The notes under the pieces: model-generated
The model's database searches: none
Told to the model about the DNA's origin: nothing
What the model saw: only the letters and a program-made list of their open reading frames with translations
Source of the DNA: Pseudisothecium myosuroides
Lineage: Eukaryota > Streptophyta > Bryopsida > Hypnales > Lembophyllaceae
NCBI GenBank assembly: GCA_951799445.1
Contig: OX637292.1
Span: 16,371,296-16,435,295, forward strand
Reading direction: 5' to 3'
DNA: 64,000 nucleotides
Program-made: the position numbers and the translations under genes
In this document: positions 12,740 to 24,661 of the stretch, piece by piece
Layout of the letters: every line of letters starts with the position of its first letter
How positions within the stretch are numbered: the stretch's first letter is position 1

Positions 12740-15700
12740 TTAATCTTCTCCACCGTCATCAATATCTGGATCGACCATGGCGCCAGCAGCTTCCAAGTTT
12801 TCCAAAACTGCAGTAACTGAAGGTTCAGGAATTAAATGAGTCCATGGAGGTCCTTTCTTTGCCTGAGAAGGCATTCGGTGGGAGAACAAGACAATCTTTA
12901 CATAGACCATTTGGGGAAGGTTTTGTTCCTTCTGCCATCTACGGGTCCAACACTCCCTTGCAACGACGGCCTTGCTCTCCTTCTTGCCTCTCATTGGTGT
13001 CCACCATTCCACCTTGAATTTCCCATAAGTTGGGCCTGGGGTTAGGTCAACACATTCCAGCACTCGTCCAAGCCAAACTGGAAGGTAACTGCGTCCATAG
13101 GGTCGACAAAGAACAAAGTCCCCAAGCAATACGTCTCTATACGGATTGAAGCATAGCTTTGGTTTGTCCTTAGCAGGACCACAATATGGAATGGGTTCCG
13201 CTTCATCCTCCAGTGTGATGTCTTCCGGATTATGAGGATCTAGTCCATTATCAGCAAAGACTGGAACATGATCTTCTTTCCAATCTGAGAGTGGCCAGAA
13301 TCCCTCTTGAAGTTCTGAAGGTGTAGTAGGCAGTGGAGAATGAATCTCTGCAAGGATTCGCGCCCAGTACGCCACAACTCCGGCCATTTCTTCAGCGTAC
13401 CTTCTGTTTCGTGCCATTCCAGACTTCCAGTGTTCGATATACTTGGCAATTCCATGTTTGATGAAGCTCTGTTTCTCAATACATTCACCAACCCTTGCCA
13501 CTTCCTTCTCGACGTTCAACTTCTTTGCATTGACCTCAACGTTTCCCCACAAGGCCTTAAAAGGAACTGGCTTAGGTACGCCATTTGGAATCTTGGGCTT
13601 GCCTTCAGCATCTGCCCTCCACATCTTCACCGGATTTCCTGGAGGTAGCCATGATGAATCAGTTGCTCGCTTCTTATATCTCATGGCCGGCCATCCTTGA
13701 TCTGGACCGTCCTCTTCAACGTAAAATTTGAAGAGATGCTTATCCCCCAATCCGATAATTTTGTTGACTCCATCGTGGTGAAAGTCCTTGACATATGATT
13801 TGAAATCAGCAACCTCTTGGACAAACTTTGGAGTGAAGGCCACTGTCTTCTGAGAGTCCATGAACGCCTTCATGAGATCAGCAAGGACGTAGGTGTTCTT
13901 CCTCTTAATTAGTTTAGATAAGTAACTGAAGTGCGCGTCTATATCCTCGTGGGTATGACCCATAATGAGAAAGCCAACTGTCACTTCCTTAAAGATTCGT
14001 CTTGCAGTTAGTAATGAACAAAAGGCCATAACAAATTTTGTTCTTGTTGTCCTTCGCTGAGTTATCAAGCTGCAAATAGAGCTTCTTCGAAAGCGGAATA
14101 CTTGGTCCTCCAGGTCGAGGAAGGGGTCTAGTGACTTCTATGGTCGATACGTTAGTTGCATGTCGGCTGCTAGCCGATACATTAGTACAGGCCTCTGTGG
14201 CCAACGGTATGGAAGATGTGCATCTCGATTTCCCGTGGAGTAAAGCCTCGAAGAAATCGTTCTGAGGTGGAGTTGTAAATAACTATTTGGACTCACAAAC
14301 AGGCGGCTTTTCCAAAGCACGCAAAACACGACACAACGAGGAAATGGTAAAATTTGAGTCCCCCGGCCAAAGTGAAGTCGCGTAATGTGCATACGCTCCA
14401 TCACCATGACCGTGGGTAAGCATGCCAGTACAAGATATAGGAATCTGCCCGAGACCACAGGTTGCCTTGGTGATTCTCTACATTCGAGGGATAGCTGTCT
14501 TGGTCGTGTCCATCTTGTCATGAATAATACAGAGGAACTCAAATGGATTCTGAACAGACTACGCACTCCAGCCACCATAGATATTGCGGCAAGCTCTCTG
14601 GTAATTGAGGTGGCGATTTCTGTCCTCCACTAGTGATTGCCACTCGTCACATCCTCTGGGATATTTTGCGATAATCTCCACAAGAAAGTCACACTCGGTG
14701 CATTTCGAGAAATTACTGCCCACAGCCTTTACCTCCACATTCTTGAAATGCGATTTTCGAAGCCGACTAATTGCAGATTGCGACACAGATTTCAGGTTGC
14801 ATTTTTCATTAACCTGTTCAAAACAATGAAATGGAAGCATAAGAACTGGAAATCCAAAATCCATCAGCTTACAACTTACATATGTATTGGCTGGTAGCCG
14901 ACACAAGCCTTTCAGTATCAGCTTACAATTTACATACATATCGGCTGGCAGCTGACACAAGCCGACACAAGCAGTCTATCAGCTACCAACCGACACAAGT
15001 AATCTATCGGCTACCAACCGACATAAGGAGGCTATCATGTGCCAGCCAACACAAGTAGTCTATCATGCACCATTTGACAAAAGTAGTCTATCGGCTACCA
15101 GCCGACATAAGTCTATCAGGTAGCAATACAACAAAGAAGAAAAGATATATCATCAGATATCTCATAGAAATGGATTGAAGATTCTTACGTAATTGACTTC
15201 ATCCCGCATGTGATCCCAATTCATGGCTGACGGAAGAACCATCAAATTGTCCACACATTTATGACCAATGACTCTAAACTCATTTGGCATCTTATCACAA
15301 TTCTCGCTGATGATTGTTGTTAGAGTTGCTTGGGCTTCAACTGTTTGTGGACGTGGTCGACGAGTCCCGGCGTTTCCGTGCGTCCCACTAATGCAACCTT
15401 CGAGTGCAGTGATCTTGTAGAGGTAATAAGCTGACCTTGAAACTCCATGAATAATGTACCATGCATTCTCGCATACGTCACGGTTAGCAACGGTAATGTA
15501 TTTCCTGCCAGGACGAGCACCCGCATGTAGTTCACTTTGAACACTGTAAGCCGTTTCTCTCCTCTGCTCAAAAGTGCTTGCGTAGTACCTGCGGCGGAGA
15601 TTCTTTGTGGCTTCCCAAGGAAAATGTTGACAACAGCTTTCTTTGCAGCACTTCTGAGAATTGACCTTTCGAACTTCTACCTCCGATGTCTTCTTCTTTA

Positions 15701-17177
15701 ACTTGAATTTGCACATGCGATCTCTAGGAAGAACTCTACAATGGACCGATCCGTAGGCATTCTTCGGAACCCCAGCGATGCCTCCATCATCTGAGTCCTC
15801 TAACTCCGTAGCCTCAGAACATAGGGTGACAATTTCTGAGAGGAGTCGACCATCTTCTAATCTTGCGTGTGTTAATCTCCAACGCATGGTTGTCATCTGG
15901 AGTGTCTCATGCTCCGACACAAATTATAAACCCACGTCTGTGTCACCAAGGACATCCTCGTCGCATGCTTCGTCCGGGAGGCAGACCTGGATCATCCCGA
16001 TTCCAAATAGGGATAAATCATCACTAAGTAGTTCACAATACTTGTTTCTCCACAGTGGCCGGTCCGGCCAAGGAAGGCCAGGTCCAAATCCTGTACTGTT
16101 GCTCTTGCCACTTTGAACAGCACCTGAAGGAGTACCACCATCGCCTTCAACAACGAATTTTGTGCGACCTTCAATGCTACCAACCGGTGGAGGTCTAACA
16201 TCACGAGCATCAACGCTGACGGTACAATTATCATTAATGTTTGGCATTTGATCACCAAAATCCACGTCCTCATCTTCCGAACAGTAAACCCGATCAATTC
16301 GGTCGTCTTCATCAGAAGCATAGGCAAAGTTGTCTTGGGGTCTGCCTTCTTGAGCCCCAACCTGGACATCGCTTGAGCTCTCGCTGCTAGCAAGATGCTC
16401 ACCGTCGGCTGTGTCACTGGACTTCTTCTCTTCGGGTTCCAGTTTGATCTGCTTCAGTGTCGGCAGTGTCGGCTGTCGGCCGATAGAATGAGCACAAGAG
16501 ATAGCAGAATCTAGGGGTCTCACTTTGTACCCACTCCAGAGGATTAGGTATCCAATACATTGTCTTAGGGTTGTGAAATGCGGAATTTGATAGTATGCGA
16601 TATGATCTAAGAAATCGTGATTGACCTTCTGCAATTTCACAACGACAAAGAAACTGTGTGGGATCTGGAAGCCTTCCCATAATCCTTTCGGGGAGCACTC
16701 AACTATCTCACCGATTCCCACACATCGGAGGTTTGGACCGTCACCATGCAAGAGAGCAACGTCCATGCTGACAGTAAGAGTAAGGAACTCTTGAATCGGC
16801 TTTTCGTCAAGAAGAACCTCTGACGGCTGTCGATAGACATCTGAAGCATTCGTCTTCTCCAATTCCACATATGGTCTAACATATCGTTCTTCCCAAATGA
16901 TGGTCCGACCCTTGCACTGACGAAGTTGCTTTAAGTCACCCTCAGGGAAGGGAATGCACATATCGATATTTTGTGCTGCATCAAGCACTCGCACATACAG
17001 AAGACCAGGCTCCCTAGAGGCCACTTTCTCAATTACTGCTCGTCCTGCGTAGTAGAGGCCATCCAATGTGAGAGCCACCTCCACGCCCTTCCTCAAAGTC
17101 CACCTTCCAGAGCTCCCATTCTTTGTAAAAGATGTGATTGGTTCGGTATCCAATACCATGTCCAGTGGTCTTTTCAT
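12740..17177 (-). pseudogene. DUF7869-type transposase-like gene, interrupted
   Basis: Two exons are inferred: 15189-17177 and 12740-14813, joined in phase over a GT-AG intron full of palindromes. The composite is ~1350 codons. The first ~240 residues hold two similar blocks (VALTLDG...ILWEERYVRPY and VALLHGDG...LILWSGYKVRP) that resemble the DUF8039-like modules of plant transposon proteins; this is tentative. An acidic linker follows, then a Cys-rich region (CCKESCCQHF, ENAWYIIHGVS, GTHGNAG). The second exon has CIIHDKMDTTKTA, HGHGDGAYAHYA, LQLDNSAKDNKNK, FVMAFCSLL and MGHTHEDIDAHFSYLSKL, the signature order of DUF7869 proteins, probably RNase H-like. The C-terminus has a GDFVLCRP...PVWLGRV module. 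Breaks: in-frame stops at 15924 (TAA), 14559, 14478 and 14283 (all TAG) and a one-base frameshift at about 14036-14039 that separates DNKNK from FVMAFC. The start at 17177 is the first ATG; upstream exons are possible. Confidence 0.75.
14881..15131. repeat. Palindrome cluster within the intron of the DUF7869-type gene
   Basis: About eight degenerate copies at roughly 28-30 bp spacing, such as CTATCGGCTACCAACCGACA. They occupy most of the 375-nt intron (14814-15188). Confidence 0.8.
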
Positions 17178-17237
17178 CTCTTGGTCGCTACAGGATTTCT
17201 AGTGCAGGTAATGACTCCGGTCCAACACTAGACGGGA

Positions 17238-17438
17238 TCGTATCGGCTGGCGGCCGACACAGAGAATGAAACCTATCAAATGGTGGCCAACCCAGGAGGT
17301 GTATTATATTGGCTTGCGGCCAAAACAAAGAGGCTATGTTCTATCGGCTGGCGGCCGACACAGGAGGTTGTTTCTATCGGATGGCGGCCGACATAGGAGG
17401 TTTGTTCTATCGGCTGGCGGCCGACACAGGAGGTTTGT
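17238..17438. repeat. Palindrome cluster at the 5' side of the left gene, 33-bp units
   Basis: About six copies; the last three (17340-17438) are nearly exact 33-bp repeats containing TATCGGCTGGCGGCCGACA. The period here differs from the 30 bp used elsewhere in the element. The position, just upstream of the first ATG of the minus-strand gene, suits a regulatory role. Confidence 0.85.
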
Positions 17439-18779
17439 CTGTTGCCTTGTACGGATCAGTAAAAAGTAAATCTTAAAAGTAGAAAAGTATAATTTAAAGT
17501 AGAAAAGTAGAAAAGTATATCCAAATTTCTATAGTTTAGAGGTTGCATGAAATGAAGCAACGACAGAGTCGATCAGAAGTTGCACGATGTGAAGCAACGA
17601 GAGAGAAGATCAGAAGTTGCACGAAATGAAGCAACAACAGAGAAGATCAGAAGTTGCACGAAATGAAGCAACATGTTGGAAGCACAGAGAAGCACAACAT
17701 GAAATTTATTAACTGAAAACTTCAAACCATGTCCACAACACACTTGCGCTCTTCCTGATCTGAAAGCGTACCTAAGTCCTTCCTGAGCTCTCAAGCTCTA
17801 TCTCAAATTTCCTTAGTCCGGAACCACTAAACAGAGTAGCGTTTGAATCGATGTACAAATAAATCAGAACAGAAGTCATGGGACGCTAATCCTGAGCATG
17901 ACGCCTCACAGAACACTCCTTCAAGCGCTTATCTCTCTCTCAATTTCACAACGCAGAACTCTTAACAGTTATCACTCATTGTTGCAACCTAAAGCACTCT
18001 TGAACGTGATCCTAGAGCCTTGCAAATTCCCTTGAAACGTGATCCTCAGCCTCACAGAATCACTCGCAAAACTCACACTCGCAAAACTCACTCGCTCCAG
18101 AATCACTCGCAAAACTCACTCACACACTCGCAAAAGTCACAGTGCTCCAGCCTCACAAAATCACTCGCAATCCTGAGCTCCAAGAATCGCGTCAACAAGA
18201 GAAGAGAAAATGATCTCAAACTAGAAGAGACTGGCTGTCTTCCCCCAAATTTGGGCGGCGGTCCGAATTTGAATTAGAAATGATAACAAGTAGTGGGGAT
18301 TTTCAAATTCAAAATGCAGTTACGAGAGGTAGTGGGCCGAGATTTTGAATTCAGTCACCAATTGCGATAGGTAGTGGGGAATCATCTCGCCAAATTCACA
18401 AAAAAGGACACTCATTGCGAGGGTCTGTACAATTCCATTTCGGCCGCTTGAATGAATAATGGAAGGTTTTCATTAAAAATTGAACTGGATGGATGAACAA
18501 TCAAGTGGATGAATGAAAAATCAACCGCGAGTGGATGGAAAAACTTGAGTACTGAGCTTGATTTGATGGCTGGAGGGAGGGGGGTATACTCCCCAGAGCT
18601 GCATGCTCACAACCTCATTTTTCTTTTCTCTCCTGGCAGCTCTCATCTCTCTCCTTCCTCTCCTCTCTCTCTCCTTCTTCTCCTCTCTCCCTCGACTCTT
18701 CCCATGTGAGCTCTGGAGGCGGTACGTGAGCTATGGAGTTGCAGTCGATACAATTAGGGTTGTAGTTACAATTAGGGAA
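17439..18779. promoter_or_regulatory. Central divergent zone between left and right genes
   Basis: No coding is recognised. It contains three ~39-bp direct repeats around AGAAGTTGCACGAAATGAAG (17573-17672), a run of ACTCGCAAAACTCAC repeats (18056-18170), three ~60-bp units around GGTAGTGGG (18287-18380) and a CT-rich tract (18632-18705) like plant 5' leaders. Its place between divergent genes suggests a bidirectional promoter region. That is an inference; no specific TATA box was fixed. Confidence 0.4.
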
Positions 18780-19030
18780 TGCATCAGCCAATACATTAGT
18801 ATGCATCAACCAATAGAAAGTTAGTTCATCCGCCGATAGAAATGCACCAGCCGATACACTAGTGGGCATCAGCCGATACAGTTCTCTTTGATCTGCCGAT
18901 AGAAATGCATCAGCCGATACACTAGTGGGCATCAGCCGATACATTTCTTGTTCATCCGCGGACACTTGGGCATCAGCCGATACTGAAGCGACATCAATTG
19001 ATACAATTGTCGGTTGCCCGCCGATACTGG
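18780..19030. repeat. Cluster of half-palindromes (CATCAGCCGATACA)
   Basis: About ten copies of the half-motif CAGCCGATA or CCGCCGATAG, without the matching left half, at the start side of the right-hand gene. Confidence 0.75.
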
Positions 19031-19360
19031 AGCGCATGGAGACCCCACTGGAGCGAGGAGACGATACTGGAGCGAGGAGACGATACTGGAGCAAGAGCAG
19101 ACGATACTAGACCGACAGTGGAACGAGCAATGGAGAGTGAAGGCAGCCAGGAACAAAGGTACGTCTCAAATTCCAACTTCGACCTTACATTTCTGTAGAC
19201 ATTCATTCACCGCACAATACATTAGTTGTATATCAGATGCTAGCCGATACAGTAGTTGTGGACCCTATAGCCGCCCTAAACACTAGATTGCTAGCCAACA
19301 ATGTAGTTGTAAACCCTAAAGCCGCCTATAAGAATTATTGCGTATCGGCTGCATTGTTCC

Positions 19361-20140
19361 GTATTGGCTGGCAACCAATACAATATTTATGCGCGGGCTG
19401 CTTGCCATAACGTTAGTTCCGTATTGGCTGGCAGCCGATACATTATTTATGCGCGGGCTGCTTGCCATAACGTTAGTTCCGTATCAGCTGGCAGCCGATA
19501 CATTAGTAGCGTATCGGTTGACAGCCAATACATTATTCTTGAGCGGGCTGCTTGCCATAACGTTAGTTCCGTATCGGTTGGCAGCCGATACATTATTTAT
19601 GCGCGGGCTGCTTGCCATAACGTTAGTTCCGTATCGGCTGGCAGCCGATACATTAGTAGCGTATCGGTTGACAGCCAATACATTATTCTTGAGCGGACCG
19701 CTGGCCATAACATTAGTTCCGTAACGGCTGGCAGCCAATACATTAGTAAAATAAAGGCTGACAACGGATACATTGTTCTTGAGCGGGCTGCTTGCAATAG
19801 CGTTAGTTCTGTATCGGCTGCCAGCCGATACATCAGGGTCGCATTCTCTGATAGCCGATTCAGTAGTTGCATATTGGTTGGCAGCCGATACATTGTTCTT
19901 GAGCGGGCTGCTTGCCATAGCGTTAGTTCTCTATCGACTGCCAACCGATACATCAGGGTCTCATTCTCTGATAGCCGGTACACTAGTTGCATATCGGCGG
20001 GCAGCCGATACATTAGTAGCGTATCGGCTACTAACCGATATCCTAGATGTGTATCAGCTGTCGACCAATCTGGTTGTAGTGTGTTAGCTGGAGTAGTTCG
20101 TTTTACAGGTGGTGGCCGATCCAATTTTTGTTCATTGGCT
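19361..20140. repeat. 30-bp tandem array of palindrome units, 26 units in exact register
   Basis: Every unit from 19361 to 20140 is exactly 30 bp with no insertion or deletion, although units differ by many substitutions. Two main types alternate: GTATCGGCTGGCAGCCGATA plus a 10-bp tail, and the diverged GCGCGGGCTGCTTGCCATAA plus a tail. Because 30 bp is ten codons, several frames stay open across it (for example 259 codons on the plus strand repeating SVSAGSRYI); I do not regard these as genes. It lies inside the inferred first intron (19159-20192) of the ParB-like gene. Looser copies precede it from ~19228. Confidence 0.9.
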
Positions 20141-21045
20141 TAGTCGTCTCATTATTGTTTAGGGCTCTGATGCTATTTCTATTTCCTTCAAGAAGCCACC
20201 AGTTCTGGCGAAACTACTTGGCGAGCGAGTCAACAACTCACCTGTTACTTGTGGCGGGATTCGTCCGCGCGCTTCCTGGAATGGGAACCCCCAGATTCAA
20301 GATTGGGGACTTACCTAGAGAGAAGGTTCGGACAAGCGCGTTGAAATCACTTGCACTTTTGTCATGAAAGGCACTATCATGCCCGGCTACGAAAGTGTCC
20401 TAAATGTCATTGGGGGAGGATGTCCACATCTTAATATGTGTCCCTCCTATTGGCGATAAGGAGGGTGAGCCGGACTATGTCGCAGTTGCCTTGCCATGGA
20501 TTAAATGCAGTGATGAAGTTTGCGGTGATGCGGCTAGAACACAAGGCATGATTTTTGAAGGCGCACGTCCTAAACATGCAAAAGAGGTAGTCGAGTCATG
20601 GGGTACCCTGAGCACCGGGCGAGACATTAGGAACAAATTTCTTGATGATCTAGCCGCCAAGGGAAAGAAGAAAGTGCCGAAGCCGCAGAAGAAGATGGAT
20701 AACGCTGAAGCTTCTCAGGCGATTGTCGAGGCAGAGGAAACCCCAACTCAGTGGAAGTCGAAAGGCAAATCCAATGCGATGAAGATGACGTTGGACGAGG
20801 CCTTGTTCAAGGCAAACAAACTTACTACAAAGACCAAGGAATCTGAGGTCGAGGCAATTTATAATGCTTTGGAGTATGGACTATCAGGTGCATTTCCATA
20901 CAAGAAAGAACAAATCCCAAGAAAGATCCATTCAGACAGACTGCACATTGCGCCAAAGGAGTTGAAGTGTAGGACGGTTTCGCATGACCGACTTGTTCAG
21001 GTATGTCTTGAGGTCTAATCTGAAATCTTCACTTCATTTATCCGA

Positions 21046-21776
21046 TGTCGGCTGCTAGCCGATACGATTGATCTGTTTTGTTGCCTGCCAGCAAATACAC
21101 TTATTGAAAATTCCTGATCAAGTTTTATTGCTTCCTTCTAGGTTAAGCAGACCTTGATGGGATATGGATCGATAAAAAAGAAACCGGAAATTTATGCCAT
21201 TCCCTTGAAGCGAGCTCCAACACTCGAGGACAAAGGTCTTGACGCGGTAATGGCTTCTATACCGAAAGAGGAGGATACCGTTTTATTAGAATCTAGAGAA
21301 AAAGTTTCGTGGTGGCAGGCTCCTAATGTTCACTGGTACATTATTGGAGGCCAGCATACGGTGATGGCATGCCGCGAGTTGGCGGCACAACATCCTACCC
21401 GGAAAGATCTGCTGGAGTTTGAGGTCATTCCCGTGTTTAGTGATAAGACAGAGATTCTTGTTTGTGTCTCCAATGCTTTAAATTTGAATCTAGATGAGAA
21501 GGTTGCAAAAGAGAACTTTCGATCATGCGTTGAGCTAGGAAGAGCTGCTTGGGAGAAAGCTGGGTTCCCGCAGCCTCATAAAGGTGGTGGCAAACCGTCA
21601 ACAGCGTTTGAGGTAGTATTCCTCCTTCTTTGTGCGATCACCCTATCAATGGACTAGATTGTGTATGTTTGGTTTGTTGTTGTTAGGATGTCGGCTGTCG
21701 GCCGATACGTTCTCCTTTGGTCTAGGCTGCTGGCGGATAGACTTTGCTCGGGCCTGTGTCGGTTGCCAGCCGATAG
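21046..21776. repeat. Palindromes inside introns 2 and 3 of the ParB-like gene
   Basis: One copy at ~21046-21064 in the first of these introns, then copies at ~21690-21706 and ~21756-21776 in the next. Further copies at ~23235 and ~23270 lie in the intron 23199-23376. Each intron of this gene thus carries at least one. Confidence 0.8.
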
Positions 21777-23541
21777 ACTGACGTGCTTCCCGTGGTCTAA
21801 TTTCTGTCTCTTTTATTGACACAGACTGCAAAAGCAAATGTCATGGCGCACTTTGTAGAGGACAAAGCCTCCAGTAAGCTTCCGCTTCTCTTTGTGAACG
21901 ACGCAACATGGAAAATTTGGAGTGAGGTTTTTGACCAGTGGAAGGCAGGTTAGCTCATATCTGAAGACGGGAATATCAGGCCCCCGAAAGAGGGTGTGTT
22001 CACCAAGCCCATCATGCACATTACAAAGTCAGAAGTGACCACAACTCTGGGTTTGCGGGACTCTGACCTTCAGGAACTAGCCCGAGAGATTCTTGCCAAG
22101 AGAGTGAGCATAAAAAATACAGCAAAAGTACGGGCCGTTGGATGCTTAACATTGCTAGAATGGTGCAAGGATAAGAAACTTGATTGGGTCATCATGAATG
22201 AACTCATGTGGCTCAAGAACCAGCACCCTCTACCATGCAAGGACACCCACTGGATTCCTTACACCGATGAGGCTTGGCAGATACTGGCTGATCAGCGTGG
22301 CTACTTTCCTGCAATCATCCGCAACATTTGGAAGGAGCTCAAGAAGGACACGGAGAGCGCCAAGTGGTTGGACGGACGCGTTTCGGCGATGAGTCCGACT
22401 ACGGATAAGTCACCTAATGGCAAGGCTCCTGCGGGTTTTTTCACTGCTTTGAGCAAGTTCACGGTGCCCGAACTTCCGCCCGTGGCAACTCCCGCAGCGA
22501 CGCCCGGTTTGGTCCCAACACTAAACGTTATTGAGTACAAATGTCGGCACGCTGAATCATTGCCTGACGTATTTGAGTCATTGAAGACGGGTTCCAAGAT
22601 GTTTCCACTTCCGAATGGTTCTCCGAAATTGTTTGTGTTATTTGCGTACACGACTGCCGGTGAAGCTGTGTCAGTTTCGAGGAAGGATATTCAGGAACTT
22701 GCTTTGTTGGCTGAGCATGTTGTCCCTGGCATGGAAGTTCCTTTTATTGAGGATGGTAGCGATGATGAGAGCAGCAGGCCACCGCCGATTCCACTTCCTA
22801 TGTTTTTCATTGCAAACTCTCGGGTCCGAGATAACATCGTCTCCGCCTCGAATAGATCGGATTCCACTTGGACTGTACACACCATGTACTACCAACCTGG
22901 GGTTCGGTGTGGCTTCAAGAGCTCAGGTATTGACGCGAAGCCTTTAGTGACCATATCAATCTCCTATCCTTATCCACAGGATTATCCTAACGTGTTTCCT
23001 AAGTTCAAGAAGTTTACCGAAATTCAGAAACCCTTGGATCCGATCCATTTTCCCATCGATGGTGAAGTCGATTGGAACCATGAAATGTGCGGAGTCAGCC
23101 ATGGTGTACTCGAGCGGATTCTGAGGCCGAGTATGAAGGCTTGCTCAGCAACTATTATAAACATTTGGGGTGGTGGAAATATTACAGAGATAGCTCTGGT
23201 ATGCCGTCTTACCATTATTGTATCTCCCTTATCTGCTGTTGGCCGATAGAATTCGAATTGATCATCTCGTGTCGACTACCAGCCGATACATTCATTAATT
23301 ACTTTCTTGTTCTTGTGTCAAAGGCTGGCAGATAGAATTATTACTGACTGTTTATTGATTTTATGTTTTTGTGTAGCAAATTGGGAGACCTGTATTGGAG
23401 TTTGTGCGTGAAGTGGACCATGTTACTGTTGCTCGAAATCGCGTCAAGGGATTAAACCTTACTATCAGTTCCGACATCTTGGCGGCACCCAACCTCCCCT
23501 CCAATGTTGAACCTACAGTCCCTCCTACATCCAAGTCGCAG

Positions 23542-23715
23542 CCCCAGGACCCTGTCCGGTCGCATGTCCCTGCCCCTCGTGGTGTATCGGCTGGTAGCCG
23601 ACACGGAGAGGAACCTAGAAGCTTGCAGCCCCAGGACCCTGGCAGCCCACATGTCCCTGCCCCTCGTGGTGTATCGGCTGGTAGCCGACACGGAGAGGAA
23701 CCTGGCAGCTCTAAG
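23542..23715 (+). repeat. 87-bp in-frame coding repeat, two copies, each with a palindrome
   Basis: Two units (from 23542 and from 23629) encode PQDP...HVPAPRGVSAGSRHGEEP. The nucleotides GTATCGGCTGGTAGCCGACA supply the residues VSAGSRH, so the palindrome is carried within an exon of the ParB-like gene. The repeat length of 29 codons keeps the frame. Confidence 0.85.
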
Positions 23716-24661
23716 AGAGCCTTCTTTGACTTGACTACCACTACGCGAAAGAACCGGAAATCCTTGAGCCCTGGGACTGTGGTCATTAATCTCGAAGATG
23801 ACCATGATGGTTTCCCAGACAGTACAACCTTGATTGAGAAAGCCGTGAGCCTTGTGAATGTACCCATTCATCGTGATGCACGGTTTGATGGACTTCCAAT
23901 GACGCCGGGAAGAGGTAAGGACTTTGACAAGTCTACTTCCATGGAGAATCCCGATTCAGAGGTGGATACCGTAAATCCTACATCCCCTTCCAATTTGGAG
24001 GTTGAAAATACTTCCCCTTCCAAATCGGTCATACAGACTTCCCCTCCCCGAATTCTGCCTCTTGACATTTTACAGCCGGTTGCATCTAGCGCCGGGCATA
24101 TAGCGCCGCTTTATATCCCCCTTCAGGTTCCACCTACTTCAGAGGTGGTAACCAGATTGGCGGAAGGGCATCAGTCCATGAAAGGACCTGACCGTGGTCC
24201 GGTGGAGGAACCTCGAGAGGCAATGACTTGTGATGGGGAAGAGCAGGACCTTATCAGCGACCAGCCGATAGATTCAACTACGGGCCCTCTGAAGCGTCGT
24301 AGAGGTAGGGATAAAGGCAGTGCTGTAGAATCTTCGGGCTCTTTCGACTCTGTTCGCTCTACTCGCTCAAAGTCAGCAAGGGGTCGGCAAAGGCATAGTC
24401 GCGACAAACTTGTGGAAAGTGGAGGTCCAGGCGTGGTTCCGGACTCGGATTTGCCTAATGAGCGGCTGTCGCCGATACCTTCTAAGCGTCAACGCACTTC
24501 TGGAGGTCGGTCCTAGGCAATGGAAATTGTAGTATTTGGTAGTGAGGTCGTCGCAGAAATCTTGTCTGCTAGAATACTTGTAGTTCTGTTGATCGTTGCA
24601 ACTTGTAGCACTCTAGCGTAGTTCATTCTTATATTGTATCGGCTGCCAGCTGATACGTGTT

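Larger units (their letters stand above)
19130..24516 (+). pseudogene. ParB-like protein with methyltransferase-like motif, interrupted
   Basis: Inferred exons 19130-19158, 20193-21000, 21142-21612, 21825-23198 and 23377-24516 have GT-AG borders and compatible phases, giving about 1273 residues. Residues ~260-430 look like a ParB/Srx fold: YGSIKKKPEIYAIPL, then HWYIIGGQHTVMACREL (compare ParB I-x-G-x-H-R-x-x-A). Near residues 860-910, across the last splice, VLERILRP...INIWGGGNITEIAL joins QIGRPVLEFVREVDHVTVARNRV, resembling motif X/I of beta-class N4/N6 DNA methyltransferases (DPFxGSGTT..A..LGR...E.D). I see no DPPY-type catalytic motif. The tail is charged and proline-rich with basic stretches such as KRRRGRDKG. 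Breaks: TAG at 21951, and two compensating one-base shifts near 20347 and 20411. All introns carry palindromes. Exon 1 is the least certain part. Confidence 0.6.

Noticed and set aside
15901..15930. A 24-bp intron that would remove the TAA at 15924
   Set aside because: It is shorter than functional plant introns; a nonsense change is simpler.
19361..20140. CRISPR-like direct repeat array
   Set aside because: There are no unique spacers between repeats, no cas genes, and the sequence is a plant nucleus; the units are contiguous.
19364..20143. A 259-codon open frame on the plus strand (and long frames on the minus strand) across the 30-bp array
   Set aside because: A 30-bp unit without stops keeps several frames open on both strands; the frame starts inside the repeat and matches no protein. 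I treat it as a property of the array, although the lack of indels is reported as a finding.
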